Source of the DNA: Jatrophihabitans sp035642535
GTDB lineage: Bacteria; Actinomycetota; Actinomycetes; Mycobacteriales; Jatrophihabitantaceae
DNA length: 64,000 nt
Reading direction: 5' to 3'
Assembly: GCA_035642535.1 (NCBI GenBank)
Contig: DASQSE010000117.1
Coordinates: 1 to 64,000 of the forward strand
The position numbers and the translations under genes are program-made. Numbering within the stretch: the stretch's first letter is position 1; each line of letters begins with the position of its first letter. Below the pieces are notes generated by a model. That model was not told the origin of the DNA. It made no database searches and saw only the letters and a list, made by a program, of their open reading frames with translations. Shown piece after piece: positions 50,109 to 58,437 of the stretch.

Positions 50109-50857
50109 GACGGAACGATCTCCTCGCCGTCGTCGTAGACGATCACGCCCTGCTCGGCCAGCGGCGTCACCTCGACGTGCGCCTGCGAGTGCGCCCCGCA
50201 GCCGAACTCGACGCTGACCACCTGACCGTCGGCGTCCGTGATCTCGTTGCCGCACACCCCGAAGCCGGCCGACAGCGAACCGGCGAGCGGCAGGTAGAAC
50301 CCGCAGGTGCCGCAGTGCCCGGGCGCATGCCGGGCCATTGCGGTGCGCGGCCCGCGATCGCCGGTCTGCCAGCGCTGCGCGGCGTCCAGCCGACCCTCGC
50401 GGGACATCACCCGCACGCGGCCGAGCCCGAGCTCGTACTCGACCGCCTCGACCGCCGGGTCGTCCGACTTCAGGTAACCGGGCACCAGGCGCGGGTCGTC
50501 CGGCTCGGGCGGCGGCACCACGTCACCGGGCGCGAGGTCGCCGGGCCGCACCCGCTGCTCCCACGGCACCCACTCCGGCGCGAGCAGCGCCTCCGTGCCG
50601 GGCACCAGCACGACCTCGTCAACCGTGACGGTCCTCGACCGCGAGACGCGCGCCAGCGTTACCGCCCACTGCCAGCCGCGGTAGCCGGGCAAGGACGCCG
50701 CGAACGAATGGGTGACGATCCGATCGCCCTCGGCGCGCACGCCGAGGTACTCACCTACCGCGTCGTCGCCGACCTCGACCGCGGCCGCCCGGGCAACGTC
50801 GACCGCCCTCGCGAGGGCGGCGTCCGGTGCGCGCAACACAATCTCGGAGCTGGGCAC
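50105..50857 (-). CDS. DUF3027 family protein
   Basis: A 250-residue soluble protein matching DUF3027: DEVVLVPGTEALLAPEWVPWEQRVRPGDLAPGDVVPPPEPDDPRLVPGY is the diagnostic part. Two CxxC-like cysteines (GHCGTCGFYLPL) and a later C...C (VCGNEI, FGCGAHSQAHVEV) could bind zinc. The start is GTG. Conserved in actinobacteria beside MFS, DUF2530 and cold-shock genes; function unknown. Confidence 0.87.
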   Translation of the reverse strand: MPSSEIVLRAPDAALARAVDVARAAAVEVGDDAVGEYLGVRAEGDRIVTHSFAASLPGYRGWQWAVTLARVSRSRTVTVDEVVLVPGTEALLAPEWVPWEQRVRPGDLAPGDVVPPPEPDDPRLVPGYLKSDDPAVEAVEYELGLGRVRVMSREGRLDAAQRWQTGDRGPRTAMARHAPGHCGTCGFYLPLAGSLSAGFGVCGNEITDADGQVVSVEFGCGAHSQAHVEVTPLAEQGVIVYDDGEEIVPS

Positions 50858-50905
50858 AGCTCGATTCTCTCATCGAGGCGCCAGTCGTGCGGCAGGATGG
50901 GTCAT

Positions 50906-52567
50906 GTGACCAAGGGCGGCAGCGAGCAACCGCGCAAGCGGTTCTCGAAGTCTGGCCATACGTCGCACGGACCGCGGGTCGGTCCGCCGCCACCTCAGTA
51001 CCCGCAGCAGCCGAGCTACCAGCCGCCACCGCAGTACCAACAGCCGCACCGCGACGGAAACTACCAGCGCCCCGACGACAGCTACGGCTCGCCGACCTAC
51101 CACCACACCCCGGCAGCCGGCCGCGCTGAGCAACCACCGCCGCCGACCGGCGCCGGTGGAGCCGCGCTGATCCTCGGCCGGGCCGCGGTCCAGGGGACGA
51201 ACAAGGCCGCCCGGCTCGTCACCCGCAAGGTCATTACGGCCAGTAAGGCCAACGGCGCGGACGAATCCGGCCTCACCGCGCTGATCTGGAACCAGGTGCT
51301 GAGTTACGGCACCGACGCCATGATCACGGTCGCGCTGGCCAGCACGGTGTTCTTCGGAGCGAGCGCCAGCGCGCAGCGTGGCAACGTCCTGCTCTACCTG
51401 CTGATCACGATGGCGCCGTTCGCGGTCGTCGCACCGGTGATCGGCCCGCTGCTCGATCGCCTCCAGCACGGCCGGCGCTGGACGATGGCCGGGACTGCGA
51501 TCGGCCGGTCCGTGCTCGCGGTGATCATGGCCGGGCACCCGACGGAGCTGCTCGTGCTGTATCCGTGCGCGCTCGGTTCGCTCGTCTTCTCCAAGGCGTA
51601 CAGCGTGCTGCGGGCGTCCGCCGCGCCGCGGCTCGTGCCGCGCGGCATGACGCTGATCGAGGCGAACGCCCGGCTGACGATCTTCGGCCTCGGCTCGACG
51701 CTCGTCCTCGGCGGCGCCGTCGGTGTCTTGATCAAGATGACCGGCTCGTACAGCTTCGGCCTCTACGTGACGGCGGTAGCCTTTGCCGCCTGCGCGTTCT
51801 TCGCGTTCCGGCTGCCGAAGCAGGTTGACTCCGCGGTGTCCGCGGCGCGGCACCCGCAGGAGCCGATGCGGCCGCGCAAGCAGGAGCGGGTGCCGCCGCT
51901 CAGCCGGCTCCAGACGTGGGCCAAGCGCGGCTTCGACCCGCATCTCGTGGTGGCGCTGCAGGGCGAGTCGGCGCTGCGCCTGCTGGCCGGCCTGTTGACG
52001 ATCTACCTCGCGTTCTACATCGAGTCCACGCAGCACGGCGTGAAGGGCATCGTGGAACTCGCGTTCGTCGTGGGTGCTGCCGGCGCCGGGAACTTCGTCG
52101 GCACCGCGATCGGTACGCGGCTCTCGATGACCCGGCCCGAGGGAGTCATCATAGTCAGCGTCGGCTGCGCGGCGGTGGTGTGCATCCTGGTTGCGATCTC
52201 GTTCGGCCCGGCCTTCGCCACGATCGGCATGTTCGTCGTGTCGGTCGGGAACGCGTTGTCGAAGATCGCGCTGGACGCGCTGATCCAGCGCGACGTCGTC
52301 GAGACGCTGCGCTCCAGCGCGTTCGCCCGCTCCGAGACGTTCCTGCAGCTGGCGTGGGTCGTCGGCGCCGCGATCGGCGTCGGGCTGCCGAGTGGGCACG
52401 GCGACGGCCCCATCGGCTTCCTGACCGCCGGGATCATCGGATCGGCCGTCGGCGTGATCATCTTCCTGCGCAACCGGGCCACGGCGAAGATGCACGCGAT
52501 TCGCGAGTGGCCGCACCGACCCGGCCCGGACGGCGGCTTCCGTCCGCAGCAGATCGACGGACCGTGA
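50906..52567 (+). CDS. MFS transporter with Pro/Gln-rich N-terminal tail
   Basis: A 553-residue membrane protein. The first 85 or so residues are disordered and rich in Pro, Gln and Tyr (QYPQQPSYQPPPQYQQPHRD), followed by about 12 helices from GLTALIWNQVLSYGTDAMITVAL onwards. The GTG at 50906 is chosen; an ATG three codons upstream is also possible. The long upstream open frame belongs to antisense of pabBC. Its stop overlaps the mqnB GTG (GTGA), so the two are coupled. Substrate unknown. Confidence 0.85.
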   Translation: MTKGGSEQPRKRFSKSGHTSHGPRVGPPPPQYPQQPSYQPPPQYQQPHRDGNYQRPDDSYGSPTYHHTPAAGRAEQPPPPTGAGGAALILGRAAVQGTNKAARLVTRKVITASKANGADESGLTALIWNQVLSYGTDAMITVALASTVFFGASASAQRGNVLLYLLITMAPFAVVAPVIGPLLDRLQHGRRWTMAGTAIGRSVLAVIMAGHPTELLVLYPCALGSLVFSKAYSVLRASAAPRLVPRGMTLIEANARLTIFGLGSTLVLGGAVGVLIKMTGSYSFGLYVTAVAFAACAFFAFRLPKQVDSAVSAARHPQEPMRPRKQERVPPLSRLQTWAKRGFDPHLVVALQGESALRLLAGLLTIYLAFYIESTQHGVKGIVELAFVVGAAGAGNFVGTAIGTRLSMTRPEGVIIVSVGCAAVVCILVAISFGPAFATIGMFVVSVGNALSKIALDALIQRDVVETLRSSAFARSETFLQLAWVVGAAIGVGLPSGHGDGPIGFLTAGIIGSAVGVIIFLRNRATAKMHAIREWPHRPGPDGGFRPQQIDGP

Positions 52568-53166
52568 ACGTCCTTGTCGTGTGCGCGGTCGAGGCGGAGC
52601 GGGCCGCGCTCGCCGATGTCAAGGCCGACGTCGTCGTCGGCGGGCCGGGTGCCGCCGCGGCCGCGGCCGCGGCGAGCCGGGCGCTGTCGGCCGCGGTGTA
52701 CGACCTGGTGCTGTGCGCCGGCATCGGCGGGGGGTTTGCGCCGCTCGCACCCGGCCAGCTCGCGATCGCTTCCGCGCTCGTCTTCGCCGACCTCGGCGCC
52801 GAGACGCCGGACGGCTTCGTTCCGGCGTCGGAGCTCGGGTTCGGCGCGACGGATCGCTACGACGTGCCGGCCAAGCTGGCGGTCGAGCTCGCCGACCGCA
52901 CCGGCGGGCACCTGGGGACGGTGCTTACCGTCGCGACCGTGACCGGGACGGCGGCGACCACCGCCGCGCTGTCCCGGCGGTTTCCGGACGCCGTCGCCGA
53001 GGGTATGGAGGGCGCGGGCGTCGCGGCCGCCGCAACCTTGCACGGCGTGCCGTTCGGCGAGATCCGCGCGGTCAGCAACGTGGTCGGGCCGCGCGACCGG
53101 GAGGCGTGGGAGATCCCGCGCGCGCTGGAGTCCCTCGGCCGGGCGATGGCGACGGTGGTGCGATGA
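52564..53166 (+). CDS. mqnB: Futalosine hydrolase
   Basis: A 200-residue nucleosidase of the MTA/SAH family, with LVLCAGIGGGFAPLAPGQLAIASALVFADLGAETPDGF and the purine-binding acidic pair in AEGMEGAGVAAAATLHGVPFGEIRAVSNVVGPRD. It cleaves futalosine to dehypoxanthine futalosine in the alternative menaquinone pathway. The GTG overlaps the stop of the transporter gene. The mqnD gene follows after a hairpin, which supports the pathway call. Confidence 0.9.
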   Translation: MNVLVVCAVEAERAALADVKADVVVGGPGAAAAAAAASRALSAAVYDLVLCAGIGGGFAPLAPGQLAIASALVFADLGAETPDGFVPASELGFGATDRYDVPAKLAVELADRTGGHLGTVLTVATVTGTAATTAALSRRFPDAVAEGMEGAGVAAAATLHGVPFGEIRAVSNVVGPRDREAWEIPRALESLGRAMATVVR

Positions 53167-53191
53167 GGCAGGTAGCGCAACCGCCCACCCT

Positions 53192-53249
53192 GGTGATCAA
53201 CAGGCTCGAACGCACGCTGGAACGTGCACTCGGCCCCGTTGATCACCGC
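53192..53249. repeat. Imperfect palindrome with TGATCAACAGG core, mqnB-mqnD gap
   Basis: The left part (53192-53215) and right part (53226-53249) both carry GGTGATCAAC and GCACG with mismatches between. Each arm resembles the arms of 24838-24890 (TGATCAACAGG then CGAAC), so the two loci carry members of one repeat family. Confidence 0.7.
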
Positions 53250-53275
53250 ATGAGGGCTGGTGACGAACAGTTCGA

Positions 53276-54082
53276 ATGAGAATTTCCTACTCCCCCTGCC
53301 CGAACGACACCTTCGTGTTCCATGCGTGGGCACACGGCTTGCTTGCGGACGCGCCGCCGCTCGAGGTCACGTTCGCCGACATCGACGTGACGAACACCGC
53401 CGCCGAGCGCGGCGAGTTCGACGTGGTCAAGGTGTCCTACGCGGCGCTGCCGTGGCTGCTGGATCAGTACGCGCTGCTGCCGAGCGGCGGTGCGCTCGGC
53501 CGGGGCTGCGGGCCGCTCGTCCTGACCCGCGGCGACCTCGATTCGGTGGACGGCCACACGGTCGCAGTGCCGAGCGAGCGCTCGACCGCGTACCTGCTGT
53601 TCCGGCTGTGGGCGGCAGGCCTTCGACCCGCGCGGATCGAGGTCGTGCCGTTCGCGTCGATCATGCCTGCGGTGCGCGACGGTCGCTTCGACGCCGGGCT
53701 GGTGATCCACGAGGCGCGGTTCACCTACCCGTCCTACGGACTCGAGTCGCTCGTCGATCTCGGCGAGTGGTGGGAGAAGGACACCGGGCTGCCCATCCCG
53801 CTCGGTGCGATCATCGCCCGCCGTTCGCTGGACCGGCCCGCGCTCGGCCGCGCGGCGCGGCAGTCCGTCGAATACGCCTGGGCCCACCCGTCGGCGTCCG
53901 CGGACTACATCGCCGCGCACGCGGCCGAGATGGCGCCTGAGGTGCAGCGGCAACACATCGAGCTGTACGTCAACGAGTTCACCCGCGACCTCGGCGAGGA
54001 GGGCTACGCCGCGGCCGAGGCGCTGCTGACCCGCGCGCACGCCGCCGGTCTCACGCCCGGCGTGCCGAACCTGCGCGCGTGA
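53276..54082 (+). CDS. mqnD: 1,4-dihydroxy-6-naphthoate synthase
   Basis: A 268-residue periplasmic-binding-protein-like fold enzyme that makes the naphthoate ring in the futalosine menaquinone route. ISYSPCPNDTFVFHAWAHG at the start, DVVKVSYAALPWLL, VIHEARFTYPSYGLESLVDLGEWWEKDTGLPIPLGAI are all MqnD-like. The ATG lies after a weak upstream sequence, 109 bases from mqnB. Its stop overlaps the GTG of the glycosyltransferase gene. Confidence 0.93.
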   Translation: MRISYSPCPNDTFVFHAWAHGLLADAPPLEVTFADIDVTNTAAERGEFDVVKVSYAALPWLLDQYALLPSGGALGRGCGPLVLTRGDLDSVDGHTVAVPSERSTAYLLFRLWAAGLRPARIEVVPFASIMPAVRDGRFDAGLVIHEARFTYPSYGLESLVDLGEWWEKDTGLPIPLGAIIARRSLDRPALGRAARQSVEYAWAHPSASADYIAAHAAEMAPEVQRQHIELYVNEFTRDLGEEGYAAAEALLTRAHAAGLTPGVPNLRA

Positions 54083-55197
54083 TCGCGGCGATCGCGGGTG
54101 GCGTCGGGCTGCTGATCTGGCTGTACCTGGCGTTCGGCCACGGCCTGTTCTGGCGCACGTCCATTCGGCTGCCGGACGCGTCCGACCTCGACCGCTGGCC
54201 CGCGGTGACCGCGGTCGTCCCGGCGCGCGACGAGGCGGCCGTCCTGCCGCTGACGCTGCCCACCCTGCTCGCCCAGGACTATCCCGGCAGCTTCCGGGTC
54301 ATCGTCGTCGACGACGAGAGCAGCGACGGGACCGGCGAGCTTGCGACTGCGGCGGGGGCCGACGTGCTGTGCGGCAGCGGTCCGCCGCCGGGCTGGATGG
54401 GCAAGGTGGCCGCCCTTGCGGCGGGGGTCGACGCGGCGGGCGAGCCGGACTACCTGCTGTTCACCGACGCCGACATCGCCTATCCGCCGGGCGCGCTGCG
54501 GCGTCTGGTGCGCGCCGCGCGCTCGCGCGAGCTCGTGCTGACCTCGCAGATGGTTCGGCTGCGGGCCGACACCGGTTGGGAACGGCTGCTCGTCCCGGCG
54601 TTCGTCTACTTCTTCGCGCAGCTCTATCCCTTCGCGCGGATCAACGCTCCAGGCCGGACGGCGGCCGCGGCCGGCGGCTGCATGCTGGTGGAGCGGCGCG
54701 CCCTCGAGCAGGCGGGCGGCCTCGCGCCCATCCGCGCCGCGGTGATCGACGATGTCGCGCTCGGCCGGCTGCTGAAGCCGCGCGGCCGCATCTGGCTCGG
54801 CCTCGCGCCCGAGATGCACAGCGTGCGTCCGTACCCGCGGCTCGCGGACCTGTGGCAGATGGTCGCGCGCAGCGCATACACCCAACTGCGCTACTCCCCG
54901 CTGCTGCTGCTCGGCACGGTCATCGGGCTGCTGCTCGTCTATCTACTGCCGCCGGCACTCGTCATCGCCGGCGCCATCTCGGGCTCGGTGCCGGCGCTGG
55001 TGCTGGGCGCGGCGTCCTGGGCGATCATGACGGCGACCTACGTGCCGATGCTGCGCCACTACCGGCTCGGCTGGCCGCGCGCGCTGCTGCTACCGGGCGT
55101 CGCGGTGCTCTACGTCGTGGTGACCGTCGACTCGGCGCGCCGCCACCGCGCGGGCCGCGGCGCGGAATGGAAGGGCCGCACCGCGACGCGCACCTAA
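54079..55197 (+). CDS. HpnB-like (hopene-associated) glycosyltransferase
   Basis: A 372-residue family 2 glycosyltransferase. One N-terminal helix anchors it, followed by VTAVVPARDEAAVLPLTLPTLLAQDYPGSFRVIVVDDESSDGTGELA, the DxD motif LLFTDADIAYPPGA, and GGCMLVERRALEQAGGLAPIRAAVIDDVALGRLLKPRG; two or three C-terminal helices follow. The pattern matches HpnB of hopanoid loci. No squalene-hopene cyclase is in the window, so the lipid acceptor is unproven. GTGA overlap with mqnD. Confidence 0.87.
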   Translation: MIAAIAGGVGLLIWLYLAFGHGLFWRTSIRLPDASDLDRWPAVTAVVPARDEAAVLPLTLPTLLAQDYPGSFRVIVVDDESSDGTGELATAAGADVLCGSGPPPGWMGKVAALAAGVDAAGEPDYLLFTDADIAYPPGALRRLVRAARSRELVLTSQMVRLRADTGWERLLVPAFVYFFAQLYPFARINAPGRTAAAAGGCMLVERRALEQAGGLAPIRAAVIDDVALGRLLKPRGRIWLGLAPEMHSVRPYPRLADLWQMVARSAYTQLRYSPLLLLGTVIGLLLVYLLPPALVIAGAISGSVPALVLGAASWAIMTATYVPMLRHYRLGWPRALLLPGVAVLYVVVTVDSARRHRAGRGAEWKGRTATRT

Positions 55198-55203
55198 CGG
55201 GGG

Positions 55204-55587
55204 CTACGCGTCCAGGTTGTCCGCGAAAGCGCGCAGCAGGCCGGCGATCTTGCGGGCTTCAGCGCGATCGGGATAGCGGCCGCGGCGCAGCTGGTTCGAC
55301 GTGTGGTCGAGCAGCTTGATGAGGTCCTCGACGAGCGGAGCCATCTCGTCGGCGGGCTTGCGGGTGGCGCGCACGACCGACGGCAACGGATCGAGCACCC
55401 GCACCTGCATCGCCTGGTTGCCCTTGCGGCCGGACACGATGCCGTACTCGACGCGGGTTCCGGACTTGAGTTCGGTCATGCCCTCCGGCAACGCGTCGCG
55501 ATGGACGAAGACGTCCTCGCCCTCGTCGTTGGAGAGAAAGCCGAACCCCTTCTCCGCGTTGAAGAACTTCACCTTGCCGGTCGGCAC
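55204..55587 (-). CDS. Cold-shock protein with C-terminal extension
   Basis: A 127-residue protein: residues 1-66 form the cold-shock domain with RNA-binding motifs KGFGFLS and DVFVHRDAL, then about 60 extra residues (PLVEDLIKLLDHTSNQLRRGRYPDRAEARKIAGLLRAFADNL) predicted as helices. This long form is typical of actinobacteria and different from the 67-residue CspA. The GTG follows GGGAGT. A 7-bp hairpin lies in the leader (55631-55658). Confidence 0.9.
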   Translation of the reverse strand: MPTGKVKFFNAEKGFGFLSNDEGEDVFVHRDALPEGMTELKSGTRVEYGIVSGRKGNQAMQVRVLDPLPSVVRATRKPADEMAPLVEDLIKLLDHTSNQLRRGRYPDRAEARKIAGLLRAFADNLDA

Positions 55588-55630
55588 CGGGACTCCCTGA
55601 AAGGCTTGAAAGAACCTGTGGAACGAGATT

Positions 55631-55658
55631 CGAGGCACCGCACGCCGGCGATGCCTCG
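55631..55658 (-). promoter_or_regulatory. Hairpin in the cold-shock gene leader
   Basis: CGAGGCA and TGCCTCG (7 paired bases) flank 14 bases about 45 bases upstream of the GTG. Cold-shock mRNAs often carry structured leaders; whether this one is temperature sensitive cannot be seen. Confidence 0.35.
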
Positions 55659-55775
55659 TCGTCACCAGGCTACTGCCTCGAGCGCCCGGTTTCACGCCCC
55701 GGCCGTCCACAAATGCTGCCGGGTCGAGCAGCCCGATAAACTGATCTGTCCGACTACCAGCGAGAAGGGCAGCAC

Positions 55776-55976
55776 ATGGCCGGCACCTTGCCTCGCCGTC
55801 CGGAGCAGTTCCGCAGCGACCCGCTCCCGATCGACTTCACCGTGTCCGAACTCGTTTCGGAGGCTGCGGGCGCCCATTCCCCGTTCGGCGAGACGGAGTT
55901 TCCGCTGCCCGTCGCCAAGCTGCTTTACGAGCACCCCACCCGCGAGGAACGCCCGCACCTGGCCGACGGGCGCTAG
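55776..55976 (+). CDS. Small conserved hypothetical protein, 66 residues
   Basis: Starts MAGTLPRRPEQFRSDPLPIDFTVSELVSEAAGAHSP and ends with KLLYEHPTREERPHL. GAGAAGG precedes the ATG. Soluble, amphipathic, no recognised domain. It lies immediately upstream of the helicase-associated gene and divergent from the cold-shock gene; third-position GC is high, so it is probably real. Confidence 0.62.
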   Translation: MAGTLPRRPEQFRSDPLPIDFTVSELVSEAAGAHSPFGETEFPLPVAKLLYEHPTREERPHLADGR

Positions 55977-55994
55977 TCGAGGTACCTCCGTACC

Positions 55995-58349
55995 GTGGCC
56001 GCGTCGCCCGCCCGCCCGCCGGACGGCGATGCGCGGACGCCGCACACGCTCGTCGACTGGCTGCGCGCCCGCGACGACGGCCGGCTCGCCCGGCTGCTCC
56101 GGCTGCGCCCGGACCTCGCCCGCCCGGCACCACCCGACCTCGCCGCGCTGGCCTCCCGCATCGGCGTCCGCACCTCGACCCAGCGCGCCGTCGACGGACT
56201 GGACGCCTACGCGCTTCGAACCCTCGAGACCCTGGTCCTCGCCGGTGACGGCGACGCCGTGGCGCGGCCGCCCGACGTCGACCTGGAGCCGCTGTTCGAT
56301 CTCGGCCTGATCTGGGGCGATGCCGACACCGTGTACCTCGTACCGACCGTCCGGGAGTCCGTCGGACCGCATCCGGCGGGGCTGGGTCGGCCGGCCGCCA
56401 CCCTGTTCGCGCTGGTGCCCGATCTGCAGCTCGTCCCGGTGCTACGCCACCTCGGGCTGCCACCCGCGGGCCAGCCGCGCGCCGGCGACTCGGTCGCCGC
56501 CGTCCTTGCCGACCCGGAGCGGGTGGCCGCGCTGCTGGGCGAGTGCGACGCGGCCGAACGCGAGGTGCTCGCCCAGCTCGCCGCGGGGCCGCCGGTGGGA
56601 ACCGTCCGCAACACCCGCCTGGCGACGACCGACCCGCAACCGTCCGCCCCGCACCGGCTCATCAACCGCGGCCTGCTCGCCCCCATCGACACCCAGCGGG
56701 TCGAGCTGCCGCGCGAGATCGGGCTCGCGCTGCGCACCGGCGCGGAGCCGGCCGCCGCGCAGCCCCCGGCAGTCGAGCTGGTCACGCGTGAGCCGGCCGA
56801 GCTAGACCGACTTGGCACGACCGCGGTGCTCGAGCTGCTCCGGCTGGTCGACGCGCTCGCCGAGACGTGGGCGGCGCAGCCGCCGCCGCTGCTGCGCTCC
56901 GGCGGCGTCGGCGTCCGAGAACTGCGGCGTACCGCGAAGGACCTCGGCGTCGACGAGCAGACCGCGGCGCTGGCGGCCGAGGTGGCGTACGCGGCCGGCC
57001 TGATCAACTCCACGAACGGGCCGGAGCCCGCCTTCCTACCCAGCACCGAGTACGACTCGTGGCGCGGCCACCGACCGGCCGGCCGGTGGATCACGCTCGC
57101 CACCGCGTGGCTCACCATGACCCGCCAGCCCAGCCTGGTCAACCAGCGCGGTGATCGGGACCGGATGATCACTGCGCTGAGCCCGGACGCCGAGCGCGGC
57201 ACCGTCCCGGCGCTGCGCCGCAAGGTGCTCGACGTGCTGACCGGCCTGCCTCCCGGCGCGGCCCCGACGAGTCGGGCCCGCGTCCTGGACGTGCTGACGT
57301 GGCACGAGCCGCGGCGCTCAAGCGGGCAACGGCCGCTCGCCGAGGCGATCCTCGCGGAGGCCGACGTCCTGGGCCTGACCGCCGCGGGCGGGCTCACCGG
57401 TTACGCCCGCACCCTGCTGTCCGGGTCCGCACCCGCCGCCGAGGGTGCCCTCGCGTTCGCGCTGCCTGAACCCGTCGACCACTTCCTCCTGCAACCCGAC
57501 CTCACCGCCGTGGTCCCGGGACCGCCGCAGCCGGCCATGGGCGCCGAGCTGGCGCTGCTGGCCGACCTCGAATCGACCGGCGGCGCCTACGTCTACCGGC
57601 TGACCGAGCGGTCGGTGCGCCGCGCGCTCGACGCCGGTCGCACCGGCGGGCAGCTGACCGCGTTCATCGAGCGGCATTCGCGCACGCCCATCCCGCAGGC
57701 GCTGCGCTACATGATCGAGGACGCGGCACGTCGGCATGGCGTGCTGCGCGCCGGTGCCGCGGTCTCGTACCTGCGCTGCGACGACGAGGCGCTGCTGGCC
57801 CGAGTGGTCGCCGACACCGCCGTCGCGGGGCTGCATTTGCGAGCGCTCGCGCCCACCGTCGTCGTCTCGGACGCGTCGACCGCGCGAGTGCTCGAGGTGC
57901 TGCGTGGAGCCGGGTACAGCCCGGCCGCGGAGGCTCCCGGTGGCGGACTGATCGCGCTCGGCGCCGACGCACCCCGCGCGCCCAGCCGGCCGCCGGCACG
58001 AACGTTCACCAGCCGCAGCACCGTCGAATCCGACGCCCAGCTGACCGATTTGGTGCGGCGTATCAGATCGGGGGACGCGTTGAGCGAACAGGCGCATCAG
58101 GTGCCGCCGATGGCGGCCCGACTGCCCGGCGTGACCTCGGCCGCGACGATGGAGCTGCTGCGCCGCGCGGTGCGCGGGGATCAACTCGTTTGGCTGCGAC
58201 TGGCCGAGGCGGACGGCTCGACGACCGTGCACGAGATCGAGCCGATCTCGCTCGCCGCCGGCATGGTGCGCGGCTACGAACGCGGCCGGGACGGGCTGGT
58301 CGCCTACCCCGTGCACCGCATCACGGCCATCCGCGCGATCGACGAGTAG
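55995..58349 (+). CDS. Helicase-associated domain protein (XPB partner)
   Basis: A 784-residue protein starting at GTG, 18 bases after the small gene. The N-terminal half (LVDWLRARDDGRLARLLRLRPDL and repeated short winged-helix-like segments) and the C-terminal helicase_C_3-type domain (FLLQPDLTAVVPGPPQPAMGAELALLADLESTGGAYVYRLTERSVRRALDAG...) lack Walker motifs, so it is not itself a helicase. It precedes the XPB gene by 88 bases, a conserved actinobacterial pairing; it probably works with XPB in DNA repair. Confidence 0.85.
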   Translation: MAASPARPPDGDARTPHTLVDWLRARDDGRLARLLRLRPDLARPAPPDLAALASRIGVRTSTQRAVDGLDAYALRTLETLVLAGDGDAVARPPDVDLEPLFDLGLIWGDADTVYLVPTVRESVGPHPAGLGRPAATLFALVPDLQLVPVLRHLGLPPAGQPRAGDSVAAVLADPERVAALLGECDAAEREVLAQLAAGPPVGTVRNTRLATTDPQPSAPHRLINRGLLAPIDTQRVELPREIGLALRTGAEPAAAQPPAVELVTREPAELDRLGTTAVLELLRLVDALAETWAAQPPPLLRSGGVGVRELRRTAKDLGVDEQTAALAAEVAYAAGLINSTNGPEPAFLPSTEYDSWRGHRPAGRWITLATAWLTMTRQPSLVNQRGDRDRMITALSPDAERGTVPALRRKVLDVLTGLPPGAAPTSRARVLDVLTWHEPRRSSGQRPLAEAILAEADVLGLTAAGGLTGYARTLLSGSAPAAEGALAFALPEPVDHFLLQPDLTAVVPGPPQPAMGAELALLADLESTGGAYVYRLTERSVRRALDAGRTGGQLTAFIERHSRTPIPQALRYMIEDAARRHGVLRAGAAVSYLRCDDEALLARVVADTAVAGLHLRALAPTVVVSDASTARVLEVLRGAGYSPAAEAPGGGLIALGADAPRAPSRPPARTFTSRSTVESDAQLTDLVRRIRSGDALSEQAHQVPPMAARLPGVTSAATMELLRRAVRGDQLVWLRLAEADGSTTVHEIEPISLAAGMVRGYERGRDGLVAYPVHRITAIRAIDE

Positions 58350-58437
58350 CCGCTCCGCGGCCGACGACTTCGCAGGAACACTGCACCTGTCCGACCGGTT
58401 TGCGATACTGGACAGTCGCCTAGCTGCCTGGAGAACC

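Noticed and set aside
49286..50905. N-terminal extension of the MFS protein by 540 codons
   Set aside because: Opposite to the pabBC fusion and DUF3027 genes with no coding character; the GTG at 50906 begins the plausible Pro/Gln-rich tail.
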